Source of the DNA: Thermoplasmatota archaeon
GTDB taxonomy: Archaea; Thermoplasmatota; JAKEGO01
Direction of reading: 5' to 3'
Assembly: GCA_028279595.1 (NCBI GenBank)
Contig: JANQNK010000007.1
Span: 1-64,000, forward strand
Length of the DNA stretch: 64,000 nt
Position 1 is the first letter of the stretch. Each line of letters opens with the position of its first letter. Both the position numbers and the translations under genes were made by a program. Positions 51,005 to 60,800 of this stretch are shown here, one piece after another. The notes under the pieces were generated by a model. It ran no database searches, was not told the DNA's origin, and saw nothing but the letters and a program-made list of their open reading frames with translations.

Positions 51005-53011
51005 ATGGACGGAATGGTGGACATGGGTCCCGACGAGATGACAGACGAACTGCCCGCTGTCGAGGAGTGGGTCCGGGGTCTCGACATCGAGACGACCGGT
51101 GAGATCGACGTTCCAGAGATGACCGTCGATCAGGTCATCGGACAGGAGGACGGGGTCGATGTCATCCGAAAGGCCGCTGCGCAGAGGCGTCATGTTCTTC
51201 TGATAGGCGATCCCGGCACAGGGAAGTCCATGCTCGGCCAGGCGATGTCGGAACTCCTTCCGAACAGGGAACTGGAGGACATACTCGCGTATCCGAACCA
51301 GGAGGACCCGAACGAGCCGAAGATAAGGGTCGTTCCGGCTGGGAAGGGCCGACAGATAGTGAAGGCCCAGAAAACCGAGGCCCGCCTCTTCCGCGAGCAG
51401 AAGGCAAAGATGAAATGGTTCCTCATCATCCTGATAATCGGCCTGGGACTGCTCCTCTTCATTCTCTACAACAATCCATACCTCATGCTGTTCTCGTTCC
51501 TGATCGTGGTGCTGCTGCTGCTGGCATCGCGAACACCCTACGGTAAACGGGAAGACGACATGGTGCCTAAGTTGCTGGTGTCGCACGAGCCGGAGGACGA
51601 ACCTCCGTTCGTGGACGCCACGGGGGCTCACGCAGGGGCCCTTCTGGGGGATGTCAGACACGACCCGTTCCAATCGGGAGGCCTGGAGACCGCACCCCAC
51701 CTGAGGGTCGAGTCCGGTGCCATTCACAAGGCGCACAAGGGCGTCCTGTTCGTCGACGAGATCAACCTCCTCAGGATGGAGAGCCAGCAGAGCATCCTGA
51801 CGGCCATGCAGGAGAAATCGTTCTCGATCATGGGCCAGAGCGAGCGCTCGGCCGGCGCCATGGTCAAGACCGAGTCGGTACCCTGCGATTTCATACTCAT
51901 AGCGGCGGGCAACATGGACTCGCTGTATCCCAAGGACCCATTCAAGCAGGGCATGCACCCGGCGCTCAGGTCCCGTATCCGGGGCTACGGCTACGAGATC
52001 TACATGCGCACCCAGATGAAGGACACCGAGGCCAACAGGATGAAGCTCGTCCGCTTCGTCGCCCAGGAGGTCTCGAAGGACGGGAAGATCCCGCACTTCA
52101 GCAGGACGGCCCTGGCCGCCCTCCTCAAGGACGCTCAGAGGCGTTCGGGGAAGAAGGGCCATCTTACGCTCAGGCTGAGGGAGCTCGGCGGTCTGATCAG
52201 GACCGCGGGTGACCTTGCGAGGGAGCGGGACTCGAAGGTGGTCACGGCGAAGCATGTGCACGATGCCAGACTCTTCGCGAAGACCCTGGAACAGCAGATC
52301 CACGACCGCTCCGTGGAGGAGCTCTCCATCTACAAGACCTTCGACCGCGAGGGCATCGCGGTGGGCCGCGTCAACGGCCTGGCCGTGCTGACCGGGGAGG
52401 AAGGTGTGAGCGTCGCCACGGGTCTGGTCCTGCCGCTGGTAGCGGAGGTCACACCTGCAGCTTCGAAGCGCGAGGGCAAGACGATCGCAACGGGACGCCT
52501 CGGCGAGATAGCAAACGAGGCGGTCCAGAACGTCTCCGCCATCATCAAGAAGGAGACTGGCGAGAACATCTCCAATTTCGACATCCACATCCAGTTCATC
52601 AACACCTACAGCGGCGTGGAGGGCGATTCGGCCTCCATTTCCGTCGCCACCGCGGTTATCTCCTCGTTCGAGGGGCTCCCCGTGGACCAGTCGGTCGCCA
52701 TGACCGGTTCTTTGAGCGTGAAGGGGGATGTACTGCCCGTCGGCGGGATCGCGGCAAAGATAGAGGCCGCAACGACCGCGGGAATGAAGAAGGTCATCAT
52801 TCCCAAAGCAAACATGGAGGAGGTCTTCCTGGACGACCTCCCCGAGGGGTTCGAGGTCCATCCAGTGGAGAACATCAAGCAGGTCCTGGAGATCGCCCTG
52901 GTGGGCGAGAAGCGTGGCTTACTGCAGCGTCTCAGCGAACTCCTGGACGTCAGGGATGCAGTGAAGAAGGAGATCGGCCGAGGGCCTACTCCGACGTCAG
53001 ATGGCGCCTGA
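51005..53011 (+). CDS. lonB: Membrane-anchored ATP-dependent protease LonB
   Basis: 668 residues, archaeal LonB, which degrades unneeded and misfolded proteins at the membrane. AAA domain: Walker [10 protein letters not shown] near 68-76, Walker [12 protein letters not shown] near 247, sensor region [12 protein letters not shown]. Two membrane helices are inserted within the AAA domain ([19 protein letters not shown] and [15 protein letters not shown], about 137-176), the LonB hallmark. The C-terminal protease domain has the catalytic Ser in [10 protein letters not shown] and the Lys in [10 protein letters not shown], the Ser-Lys dyad. Membrane-related genes lie upstream, but it has its own promoter. 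It overlaps the convergent thioredoxin gene by 26 bases. Confidence 0.97.
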   Translation: MDGMVDMGPDEMTDELPAVEEWVRGLDIETTGEIDVPEMTVDQVIGQEDGVDVIRKAAAQRRHVLLIGDPGTGKSMLGQAMSELLPNRELEDILAYPNQEDPNEPKIRVVPAGKGRQIVKAQKTEARLFREQKAKMKWFLIILIIGLGLLLFILYNNPYLMLFSFLIVVLLLLASRTPYGKREDDMVPKLLVSHEPEDEPPFVDATGAHAGALLGDVRHDPFQSGGLETAPHLRVESGAIHKAHKGVLFVDEINLLRMESQQSILTAMQEKSFSIMGQSERSAGAMVKTESVPCDFILIAAGNMDSLYPKDPFKQGMHPALRSRIRGYGYEIYMRTQMKDTEANRMKLVRFVAQEVSKDGKIPHFSRTALAALLKDAQRRSGKKGHLTLRLRELGGLIRTAGDLARERDSKVVTAKHVHDARLFAKTLEQQIHDRSVEELSIYKTFDREGIAVGRVNGLAVLTGEEGVSVATGLVLPLVAEVTPAASKREGKTIATGRLGEIANEAVQNVSAIIKKETGENISNFDIHIQFINTYSGVEGDSASISVATAVISSFEGLPVDQSVAMTGSLSVKGDVLPVGGIAAKIEAATTAGMKKVIIPKANMEEVFLDDLPEGFEVHPVENIKQVLEIALVGEKRGLLQRLSELLDVRDAVKKEIGRGPTPTSDGA

Positions 53012-53396
53012 TCAGGCCATCCAACACGTTCTCCGGCTGGGCGCCGACCATTCTCTCAACAGGCTGACCGTCCTTGAATATCAATACAGTGGGAATGCTC
53101 ATAACGGCGAAACGGGCGGCAGTCCTCTGGTTCTGGTCGGTGTCGATCTTCAGGAAGGTGACCTGTCCCGAATATTTCTGTGACAGGGATTCGATGACCG
53201 GTGACAGCATCTTGCACGGGCCGCACCAGGGAGCCCAGCAGTCCACGACGACGAGGCCCTCTTCGGGAATGTGCGAGTCGAAGTCCATGTCGGTCACGTC
53301 GATCGGACCGGAGGGTGCGGGGTGCGCCGCTTCGTCCATCATCGCTGCGAGCTTCCTCTCGCGGATCCTCTGGAGCTCATCGTCCTCTTCGGGCAT
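52986..53396 (-). CDS. Thioredoxin with charged N-terminal extension
   Basis: 136 residues. The thioredoxin fold (about 32-136) has the active site [10 protein letters not shown] near 53-62, the cis-proline loop MSIPTV, and [16 protein letters not shown]. It reduces protein disulfides in the cytoplasm. Some 30 extra residues precede it: [20 protein letters not shown], a charged helix resembling the N-terminus of archaeal PDCD5-like DNA-binding proteins, perhaps fortuitously. A TATA-like element on minus near 53420-53430 fits a leaderless start at ATG 53396. The 3' end overlaps lonB by 26 bases. Confidence 0.93.
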   Translation of the reverse strand: MPEEDDELQRIRERKLAAMMDEAAHPAPSGPIDVTDMDFDSHIPEEGLVVVDCWAPWCGPCKMLSPVIESLSQKYSGQVTFLKIDTDQNQRTAARFAVMSIPTVLIFKDGQPVERMVGAQPENVLDGLIRRHLTSE

Positions 53397-53458
53397 GTAA
53401 CCGGGAACGAGGCCACTTCATTATAATCATTGGGCCGAAAGGTTTCGGAATATGGAAG

Positions 53459-53467
53459 GATTTATAT
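53459..53467 (+). promoter_or_regulatory. Box A promoter of the PKD/zinc-ribbon gene
   Basis: GATTTATAT predicts a start near 53489 and a leader of about ten bases with GGTGTTG before ATG 53500. This rules out the longer frame starting at 53452, which would begin upstream of the promoter. Confidence 0.6.
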
Positions 53468-53499
53468 GTCTCCCGCTGTTTCGAGAGGACGGTGTTGAA

Positions 53500-54444
53500 A
53501 TGAAGCCTGCGATGACACTTTGCGCTTTCCTGATACTCGTGATACCGCTCCTTGGCCTACCCGGAGCGGACTATCCGTCCGAGAGGGACATCGACATCGA
53601 TATCATCCCCGGGGGGGACAAGCAGGCGTCCGTTGCGCCTACCGCCGTCCTGATCGCCAGACCGGACGAGGCGGACGTCGACGAGGAGGTCTTCCTCGAC
53701 GCCACCGATTCCTATGCAGGTTCCGGCACGAAGATGTGGTTCAGGTTCCATGCGGGCGATGGAACGCCGGCGACGGACTGGATGACGGTCGGGATATGGA
53801 GCCACGCCTACGGCAAGAAGGGGACGTTCCGCGCGAGGGTCGAGGTGAGGAACGAGAACGACGAGGTCTCCGAGGACACGGTGAAGATAAAGGTGGGCGA
53901 GGACGACGAGGCCCTCCTCTTCGGGCTCAGTGCGATGTCGCTGATCCTCATCATCGTCATCGCTGCCCTGGTCATCGGACTCCTGGCCCTGGTCCTGAGG
54001 CGGAGGAGGAAGGCGGCGGAGGAGCCGTATTACGACCCCTACGCGGCGAAATACGCCAGCGGGGCTGCAGCTGACGACTACGCGGAAGAGGACTACCCCG
54101 AGGATGATTATGCTGAGGATGAGTATCCCGAGGAGGACTATCCTGAGGACGATCTCCCCGATGACGAACCGCCGGAGGAGGTCGAGGAAGAGCTCCCGCC
54201 CCCACCACCTCCACCGCCACAGAGGGCGAGGCCCGCCAGACCGCCAGCGAGGAAGAAGGTGAAGAGGCCAGTCAAGAAGCCGGTCGCTGCTGCACCACCC
54301 GGGGATCCGAAGATGAAGACCCTCATGGTGAACTGTCCGAACTGCGACAACACCATGGAGATCAAGTACATGGGTCCGCCCGTGTTCCTCACATGCGACA
54401 AGTGCGGTATGAAGGGAGAGATCCCCGAAGAGATGCTGGACTGA
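53500..54444 (+). CDS. Surface protein: one PKD-like domain, membrane anchor, acidic/proline tail, zinc ribbon
   Basis: 314 residues. Signal peptide (LCAFLILVIPLLGLPGADYP, about 6-25); one PKD-like domain (about 50-135, with FLDATDSYAGSGTKMWFRFH and VEVRNENDEVSEDTV); membrane helix LILIIVIAALVIGLLALVL near 147; a cytoplasmic tail with repeats EEDYPEDDYAEDEYPEEDYP; a run of eight prolines; a Lys/Arg/Pro linker; and a zinc ribbon with CPNCDN and CDKCGMKG. The same order of parts occurs in the 29027 and 32228 proteins, but with a single external domain. Function unknown. ATG 53500 is set by the promoter. Confidence 0.85.
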   Translation: MKPAMTLCAFLILVIPLLGLPGADYPSERDIDIDIIPGGDKQASVAPTAVLIARPDEADVDEEVFLDATDSYAGSGTKMWFRFHAGDGTPATDWMTVGIWSHAYGKKGTFRARVEVRNENDEVSEDTVKIKVGEDDEALLFGLSAMSLILIIVIAALVIGLLALVLRRRRKAAEEPYYDPYAAKYASGAAADDYAEEDYPEDDYAEDEYPEEDYPEDDLPDDEPPEEVEEELPPPPPPPPQRARPARPPARKKVKRPVKKPVAAAPPGDPKMKTLMVNCPNCDNTMEIKYMGPPVFLTCDKCGMKGEIPEEMLD

Positions 54445-54495
54445 AGGCAGTTACAAGGGGTACAGATAGCTTGTTATCTTCCAGCCGGAGCCAGG

Positions 54496-55167
54496 TCACT
54501 CGATGAGTGTCGATACGAGCTCGTCGAGCCCCTCGCCTGTCCTGGCGCTGGTAAGGACCATCCTTCCCGTGGGATTCACCCGGGTATAGTCCGCCACAAC
54601 GGTGTCCATCGATGCGTCCATGTAAGGTGCCAGATCGACCTTGTTGAGGACGGCCATGTCGGTCTCGCTGAAGATCACCGGATGCTTCCGGACCATGTCG
54701 TCGCCCTCGGTTATGGATATCACGACCATCCTCCCCTCGGAACCGAGGGGGAAATCGGCCGGGCATACGAGATTCCCAACGTTCTCGATGAAAAGTATGT
54801 CGATCTCGTCGAGAGGCATCTTCTCGATCGCATGCCGGATGTAATGGGCGTCCAGATGACACTCCTTGCCCGTGTTGACGTTCATCGAAGGGATGCCGTG
54901 GGCCTCGAGCCGCCTGTGGTCGTCGTCCCCAGCCACGTCGCCGACGATCGCTCCGACCCTGACACCCTTGTGACGCAGCCTGACTGTAAGTTCACATATG
55001 AGCGTGGTCTTTCCAGACCCTATGGAGCCGAGAATATCGAAAGCCCTGACGCCGTGGTCGGCGAGATGGGTCCTGTTTGCCTCCGCCAGGACCCTGTTGT
55101 CCTGCAACGGGTCGATGTCAGCGCTGATCGTGACCTTGTGCATGCCGTAGGCAACATACAGGTCCAT
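54496..55167 (-). CDS. hypB: HypB-like hydrogenase/urease nickel-insertion GTPase
   Basis: 223 residues, a SIMIBI-class GTPase. P-loop GSIGSGKTT near 47-55, VGAIVGDVAGDDDHRRLEAHG (switch I region), NTGKECHLDAHYIRHAIE with the metal-binding Cys-His pair near 102, FIENVGNLVCPADFPLG, the HypB signature with the conserved cysteine, and NKVDLAPYM for guanine specificity. HypB delivers nickel to [NiFe] hydrogenase with HypA. No other hyp gene or hydrogenase is in the window. The start could also be the ATG at 55143 (MHKV). It diverges from the acetate-CoA ligase gene with 66 bases between. Confidence 0.93.
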   Translation of the reverse strand: MDLYVAYGMHKVTISADIDPLQDNRVLAEANRTHLADHGVRAFDILGSIGSGKTTLICELTVRLRHKGVRVGAIVGDVAGDDDHRRLEAHGIPSMNVNTGKECHLDAHYIRHAIEKMPLDEIDILFIENVGNLVCPADFPLGSEGRMVVISITEGDDMVRKHPVIFSETDMAVLNKVDLAPYMDASMDTVVADYTRVNPTGRMVLTSARTGEGLDELVSTLIE

Positions 55168-55233
55168 TATGAACCTGTCGCCTTTCAACACGTACGAACA
55201 ACTGTTAAAATAGTAGAGTTCGATTTGGGAAAC

Positions 55234-57348
55234 ATGACGGGAGAGTTGGACCCGATATTCAAGCCCAGGTCGATAGCTGTCATTGGCGCCTCGAGGGAGA
55301 AGAACACCATAGGACGCGAGGTGCTCGAGAACCTGGTGAGGCACGATTTCGCCGGCGTGGTCTACCCCGTCAACCCGAAGGCTGACGTCATCTACTCGAT
55401 CAAGGCCTATCCCACCGTCGAGGACGTTCCGGGGGACGTCGATCTCGCGGTCATATCAGTTCCGAGCAGGTTCGTCCTGGAGGTCATGGAGGCCTGCGGA
55501 CGGAAGGGTGTCAAGGGAGCGATCATAATCACGGCCGGCTTCAAGGAGACCGGGGAGGCGGGTGCGGAGCTCGAGGAGAAGGTACATGCCATAGCCAGAG
55601 AGCACGGCATCCGCGTTGTCGGACCCAACTGCATGGGTGTGGTCAATTCAGAGCCGGACATCAGGATGAACGCGACCTTCGCGACGGCAAACCTCCCGGA
55701 CGGTCACATCGCCCTGATATCGCAGTCAGGGGCCTTCGGGCTCATCATATTCGAGCACGCCGAGTCGATCGGCCTCGGCATGTCCAAGTTCGTCTCGCTC
55801 GGGAACAGGATGGACATATCGTCCAACGACATCCTCGAGATGCTCGAGGAGGACGAGCACACACACCTGGTACTTCTCTATCTGGAGAGTTTTGGAAGCC
55901 CGTCGAGGTTCATCTCGATAGCCAGGAGGCTCTCCAAGGAGAAGCCCATCATAGCTGTCAAGTCCGGACGGACCCTGGCAGGTGCAAGGGCGGCAACATC
56001 GCACACGGGTGCACTGGCAGCCATGGATATCGCGGTGGACGCCCTCTTTGAGCAGTGCGGGATCCTCCGCGCCGAGACGATACCGAACCTGTTCGATTAC
56101 GCCCAGGCATTGGCCTACCAACCGCTTCCGAAGGGCAAGCGGGTCGCCATCATAACCAACGGCGGAGGTCCGGGCATCATAGCGACCGACGCCGCCATCG
56201 GCCACGGTCTCGAGATGGCCGCGTTCTCGGAGGAGACCGTCAAAAGGCTCCAGTCGGCGCTCGCCGAGGAGGCCAGCGTGAAGAACCCGGTGGACATGAT
56301 AGCAGCGGCCGGTCCGAAGGAGTACAAGGAAGTGACGAAGATCGTCCTTGAGGACGAGGGCGTCGACGGGGTTATCGTCATATTCGTCCCTCCAGTTGCT
56401 TCGGACCCGGTGGAGGTGGCGAAATCGATCTCCGAATCCAGCCTGTCGTCTGGCAAACCGGTACTGGGGTGCTTCATGGGCAGCGAGGGTGTTGCAACGG
56501 CGGTCGAGGAGCTCGAGCGCAACCGGATACCATCGTACAAGTTCCCCGAGAGCGCCGCAATGTCGCTTGCCGCCATGTATAGGCACCACAAGTGGCGCGA
56601 GCGCCCGACGTCGGACGTCAAGGGGTTCGATGTCGACACGGGAACGGTCAGGAGGATCATTGATGGTAAAGACGGTTATCTCTCGGCCCAGGACGTATCA
56701 GCGATCCTAGAGGGGTATGGCTTCAAGGTACCAGAATCGGGGATCGTCAAGACAGCGGACGAGGCATGCAAGGAGGCCGACCGGCTCGGCTATCCGGTGG
56801 TCCTGAAGGCCCTCGTGAAGGACAGGGTCCACAAGACCGATATTGGTGGCGTGAAGCTCGATCTGCGGACATCCTACGAGGTCAAGGGCGGGTTCTACGA
56901 GATCCTGGACTCACTGAAGAAAGCCGGCATACCCGAGGAGGACCTGATCGGGGTAATGGTCCAGAGGATGGTCCACGGCGGGAAGGAGACCATCATCGGC
57001 GTGGTCTCGGACCCCATGTTCGGTCCGCTCGTGATGTTCGGCATGGGCGGCATCTACGTCGAGGTCCTGAAGGACGTCGCCTTCCGTATACCTCCGCTGA
57101 CCGAACTCGATGCAAGGGAGCTCATCGAGAGCATCAAGGGGAACGCCATCCTCGAGGGTATCCGTGGGGACCCACCATCTGACATCGATGCGACGGTGGA
57201 GGCGCTCGAGAGGGTGTCCCAGATGGTCATGGACAATCCCGAGATCATCGAGATGGACCTCAATCCACTCATCATCATGCCCGAGGGGGAGGGAGTCCTT
57301 GCCCTCGATGCGAGGATAAGGGTCGCTCCGCTGAAAGCGTCGGAATGA
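55234..57348 (+). CDS. ADP-forming acetate/acyl-CoA synthetase, fused alpha-beta
   Basis: 704 residues. The enzyme converts acyl-CoA, ADP and phosphate to acid, CoA and ATP, the energy-yielding last step of peptide or sugar fermentation in many archaea. Alpha part: CoA-binding domain FKPRSIAVIGASREKNTIG, ligase domains with VVGPNCMGV, ISQSGAFG, and the phosphohistidine in TSHTGALAA near 252. Beta part (from about 470): ATP-grasp with GYPVVLKALVKDRVHKTDIG and MGGIYVEVLKDVAFRIPPL, ending with a metal-binding EMDLNPLI. The ATG at 55234 sits about 26 bases after a TATA-like TTAAAAT, so leaderless. A longer open frame upstream is antisense to hypB and not real. Confidence 0.96.
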   Translation: MTGELDPIFKPRSIAVIGASREKNTIGREVLENLVRHDFAGVVYPVNPKADVIYSIKAYPTVEDVPGDVDLAVISVPSRFVLEVMEACGRKGVKGAIIITAGFKETGEAGAELEEKVHAIAREHGIRVVGPNCMGVVNSEPDIRMNATFATANLPDGHIALISQSGAFGLIIFEHAESIGLGMSKFVSLGNRMDISSNDILEMLEEDEHTHLVLLYLESFGSPSRFISIARRLSKEKPIIAVKSGRTLAGARAATSHTGALAAMDIAVDALFEQCGILRAETIPNLFDYAQALAYQPLPKGKRVAIITNGGGPGIIATDAAIGHGLEMAAFSEETVKRLQSALAEEASVKNPVDMIAAAGPKEYKEVTKIVLEDEGVDGVIVIFVPPVASDPVEVAKSISESSLSSGKPVLGCFMGSEGVATAVEELERNRIPSYKFPESAAMSLAAMYRHHKWRERPTSDVKGFDVDTGTVRRIIDGKDGYLSAQDVSAILEGYGFKVPESGIVKTADEACKEADRLGYPVVLKALVKDRVHKTDIGGVKLDLRTSYEVKGGFYEILDSLKKAGIPEEDLIGVMVQRMVHGGKETIIGVVSDPMFGPLVMFGMGGIYVEVLKDVAFRIPPLTELDARELIESIKGNAILEGIRGDPPSDIDATVEALERVSQMVMDNPEIIEMDLNPLIIMPEGEGVLALDARIRVAPLKASE

Positions 57349-57353
57349 GCTTG

Positions 57354-57380
57354 ATCTCTGAATGAAGGACCCTCAGAGAT
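57354..57380. terminator. Symmetric hairpin between convergent genes
   Basis: ATCTCTGA (57354-57361) and TCAGAGAT (57373-57380) are perfect complements with an 11-base loop. It begins five bases after the acetate-CoA ligase stop and its right arm includes the stop of the 57373 gene. It may end transcription from both sides. Confidence 0.55.
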
Positions 57381-57831
57381 GGGTCTTCGAGAACGTGTCC
57401 GTCCAACGCTGGTTCATGTAACCGCCGTTGACGTGCCTTATCTCCTCAGAGAAGACCGTGCCCTTGCTCTCGAAGGAGAGGTTGACGAAGATTTCATAGG
57501 TCTCCCACTGGTCACCGAAGAAGTAGGTGGCGATCTGTTTCGAACCGCCGGGACGGATGTCACTGATGTTCCCGGTCTCGTCGATGAAGGACCGGGTATC
57601 GTTCCGGACCTCGATCTCCCAGATGATCTTCTCGATGTTCTCGGTGCCTGTGTTCTCGAGCTTGACGTTGATGTTGATGACGTTGAGGCTTCCCTCTCGA
57701 TAGACCGTTGTGACCTGGAGCTCCGTACGTGGAATGACGTAGAACCAGAGCGCGGCCACGACGACGAGTACTGCGACGGCGACGGCGGCGATGATCATGA
57801 GGTTCCTGCGGTCGAACTCCATTCCTGTCAT
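57373..57831 (-). CDS. Single-pass surface protein, small beta domain
   Basis: 152 residues. A short basic N-terminus, one membrane helix (IIAAVAVAVLVVVAALWFYVI, about 13-33) and an external domain of about 115 residues. It shows the pattern VININVKLENTGTENIEKIIWEIEVRN, typical of FxLYD- or CARDB-like immunoglobulin-type folds, then IRPGGSKQIATYFFGDQWETYEIFV. No motif for function. Its ATG overlaps the stop of the 1331-residue gene upstream as ATGA, so the two are translationally coupled and probably work together. Confidence 0.8.
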   Translation of the reverse strand: MTGMEFDRRNLMIIAAVAVAVLVVVAALWFYVIPRTELQVTTVYREGSLNVININVKLENTGTENIEKIIWEIEVRNDTRSFIDETGNISDIRPGGSKQIATYFFGDQWETYEIFVNLSFESKGTVFSEEIRHVNGGYMNQRWTDTFSKTHL

Positions 57832-60800
57832 CCCCCCAGCAGGGTCAGGAGCAGGGTCGATACCGGGTCAGGCATCACGGTGTGCTCCCTTCCGCCCTCG
57901 AGCTCGATCTCGTTCACACCCGCAGTCGGCGCTCCCGCCGGCAGGAACCCGTTCGTCGAGAAGTCGACGAGGACCACGTTCCCCTTCCTCTTCCCCAGGA
58001 TGTCGATCTCGTGGTCGAGGGTGATCCTGATGTCCCCGCAATCGGTCGCGTCGACGCTCACTATCGGGAGGGTTCCGAAGGTCATCCTTATGCTGACCTC
58101 GAGCTTCTCGATGTCCTTCGCCCGGACCTCGAGGGATCTCAGCTCGTACTGCTCCATCAGTGGCATGTTGGAGTAGCGCATCATCAGATACTCGATGTCC
58201 CCGGAGGCATGGAGAGTGTCGCCGGACATCCACAGCTTTGTCCTCCTGCCAATGTTCCTTGCATAGATCTCGAGGTCACCGGCCTGGCCCAGACCCCTGC
58301 CGTCGAATGATATCAGGGCCGAGGTCCCGCCTGAGCTGGCTGTGATCTCGACGGTCGGGAGGCCCTGGAGAGGGTTGGGATCGTCCATGTCGTACTCGGG
58401 GTTCGCCCAGGTGTCGATGGACAGGACGCTCGGTACGTCTGTGGCGACGACGTGGGTGTGCCACCACCTGTCGTCAAGGTACTTCCCGACGTCCAGCATG
58501 AGCTTCTCGACTCCGCCCGCACCGTTGAACTCAAGGTGCGTCTCGTGATCCACATCGAAGGTGATGTTTCCCGTGCGGGGGGGGGAGTCAGCGTACAGCG
58601 TGAAGGAGGTCTGTGGCGATTTGCTGTCGGTGGTCGTGAGGTAGATCGCGTCGATGTCCTTGTTGGTGGTGAAGTCGACGTAGCCGTTCAACATCGGGAT
58701 GCCGTTCGGGGTCTCGTCCACGGTGATGTTCATGTCCAGGTCGACGTCCGTGTCCTCCTGCAGCCCCTTCATGTAGACGAAGAGGTCCCTGCCCTTGAGG
58801 CCCTCGACGTCGAGGAGTATCCAGTTGTACTTCGACGAGAAGTCCTGGACATGGAACTCGAAGTCCATCGTCCTCCCTTCCGTGTATGTCAGGAGGTCCA
58901 GGGTCTGGGGCATTCCGTTGATGTAGATGAGCGCGTGCATGACGGTATCGCCATCGATCTCGGCCTGCCTGGCCGACACGCCGTGGGTCCATTCCACCGG
59001 CCCGAGCTGCGAGATGTCTCCCACCTGGATCTCGGCCACGATATTGAGGTTGTACGTTGACGCGTAGTCGAACTTGTCGTTCGATCCGAGGTCCTTGAGG
59101 ATGTCCAGGCCGCCCTGGGTGACGTTGCTGAGCATGTTGGTGACCGAATCGCCCATCTCGGCCACTCCCACGAGGACGTTGCTCAGGTCGAAGACGGACG
59201 ATATGTTCCCGACGCTCGGCACGGAGATCGACTCTCCGCTGAGCTCGACGTTGAGCTTGAGGTCTATGGACTGCGGGATAGGGTTGACAGCGGCCTTGAT
59301 GTAGGTCTCCCTTATCGTATCGTTGACACCGACGTAGAGAGGATAGGAGTTGGACAGCTCGTAAGCGAACCTGGTCCCGTTCCTGGTGTTGTACGTGAAC
59401 CTCTCGACGGACTCGATCCTAGCCGATATCATCGTCGTGGTATCGTTGCGTTTCATCAGGATATACGATCCCGGCAGCCGGAACAGCCCGTTGTCGGATA
59501 TCACAAGCTCCAGAGCCCCCAGCGTGCCAGTGAAGTTCAGGTCCATCAGGCCCTCGTGGTTGTAGAGCTCGAGCCTGTTCGGGAAGTCGTCCATCTCGAG
59601 GAGCATGTAGGTCCCGTTGATGGTTCCGGAGAAGGCGATGTCCCCGAGGGTGCTGTCGAAGCAATCGATGAGGAGTGTCCTGTCGGTGACGTTGATGAAG
59701 AGGTTGCTGGGAAGGGAATCGATCTTCAGTGTGGCGTCCTCGCTGTGGAAGCCTGGGACGCCCTCCCAAACCGCCTCCTGGTCGACGTATATGAAGTAGA
59801 ACGCCCGGGTCTTCTCGAGCTGAGGGTCGAAGTGGAGGTCGATGGACGTGAAGTCCGAGAAGTAGATGTTCATGTCACCTATCCCCTCGACACGGCCCGA
59901 TATGGGGGTCTCGATGAGCTCGCCCTCGGCCCTGTAGAAGGCCACGAAGTTGCGTTTCTCGCCGTCCTTCTCCGGCGATAGGTAGACGTAGCTGTCGGAG
60001 GTGTACCAGAACTCGACGCCGCCGAGGTAGGAACCCATCATGTTGAGCTCGAACCAGCCCGAATCGGCGGGCATGTTGAACATCCTGTCAGACATCGATC
60101 TGAGGGTCTCGCCAACGCCCCAGAATCCCTTGTAGAAGTACGATATCACCGCATTGAAAAGGTACGTAAGGAGGTTCCCTCCTCCGATGACGGGGTCCGG
60201 TCCCGAACCGGAATCGAAGGTTCCCTTCAGAACCAACCGTCTCGGGATGTCCCACATGTCTATGTGCATGATACGGTACTCATTGCCCGGCCTCGGATCC
60301 CGGGGATAGTCCCAGGGATCGGTGTGATAGAGATGCTCGGTGTAGTTGAACCGCTTCACAACGGACGAGCCGTCCAGGGACAGTCTGCTGGTGAGGACCT
60401 CGCTGTCGTTCTGGGTGGTGTTCCTCAGGTGTAGGGATATCCTGAAGGGCATCTCCTCGATGTCGAGGTTCACCCAGAGGCTCTCGTTGTACCTGGCATC
60501 CCTGTATATCACCGTCACGTTCGAAGGCCTGCCTACGTCGGTCTCGTCGTTGTCCGGATAGTACCATCTGATCTCGTCGAAGGCGGCGTTCTCGGAACGG
60601 GTGTCCAGCGTGAGGTTGCCAAGACCTGGCAGCAGGTCGTCGTCGGGACCGTTCCCGTTGACGTCGACGGGATCGCAGTCGGCCTTTATCCACGAGATCT
60701 CCCGCCAGACGGGATCGCCCACCTCGTTCTCAGTGACGTTGCCGATGCCTGCCATCATGTTGAGGTTCGGCAGGTCCTCGACGGGATATCTACCACCCTC

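Noticed and set aside
51156..51555. Frameshift or inserted gene in LonB
   Set aside because: The hydrophobic insertion in the AAA domain is the normal pair of membrane helices of archaeal LonB.
54682..55233. Upstream extension of acyl-CoA synthetase
   Set aside because: It is antisense to hypB. The CoA-binding domain starts right after ATG 55234.
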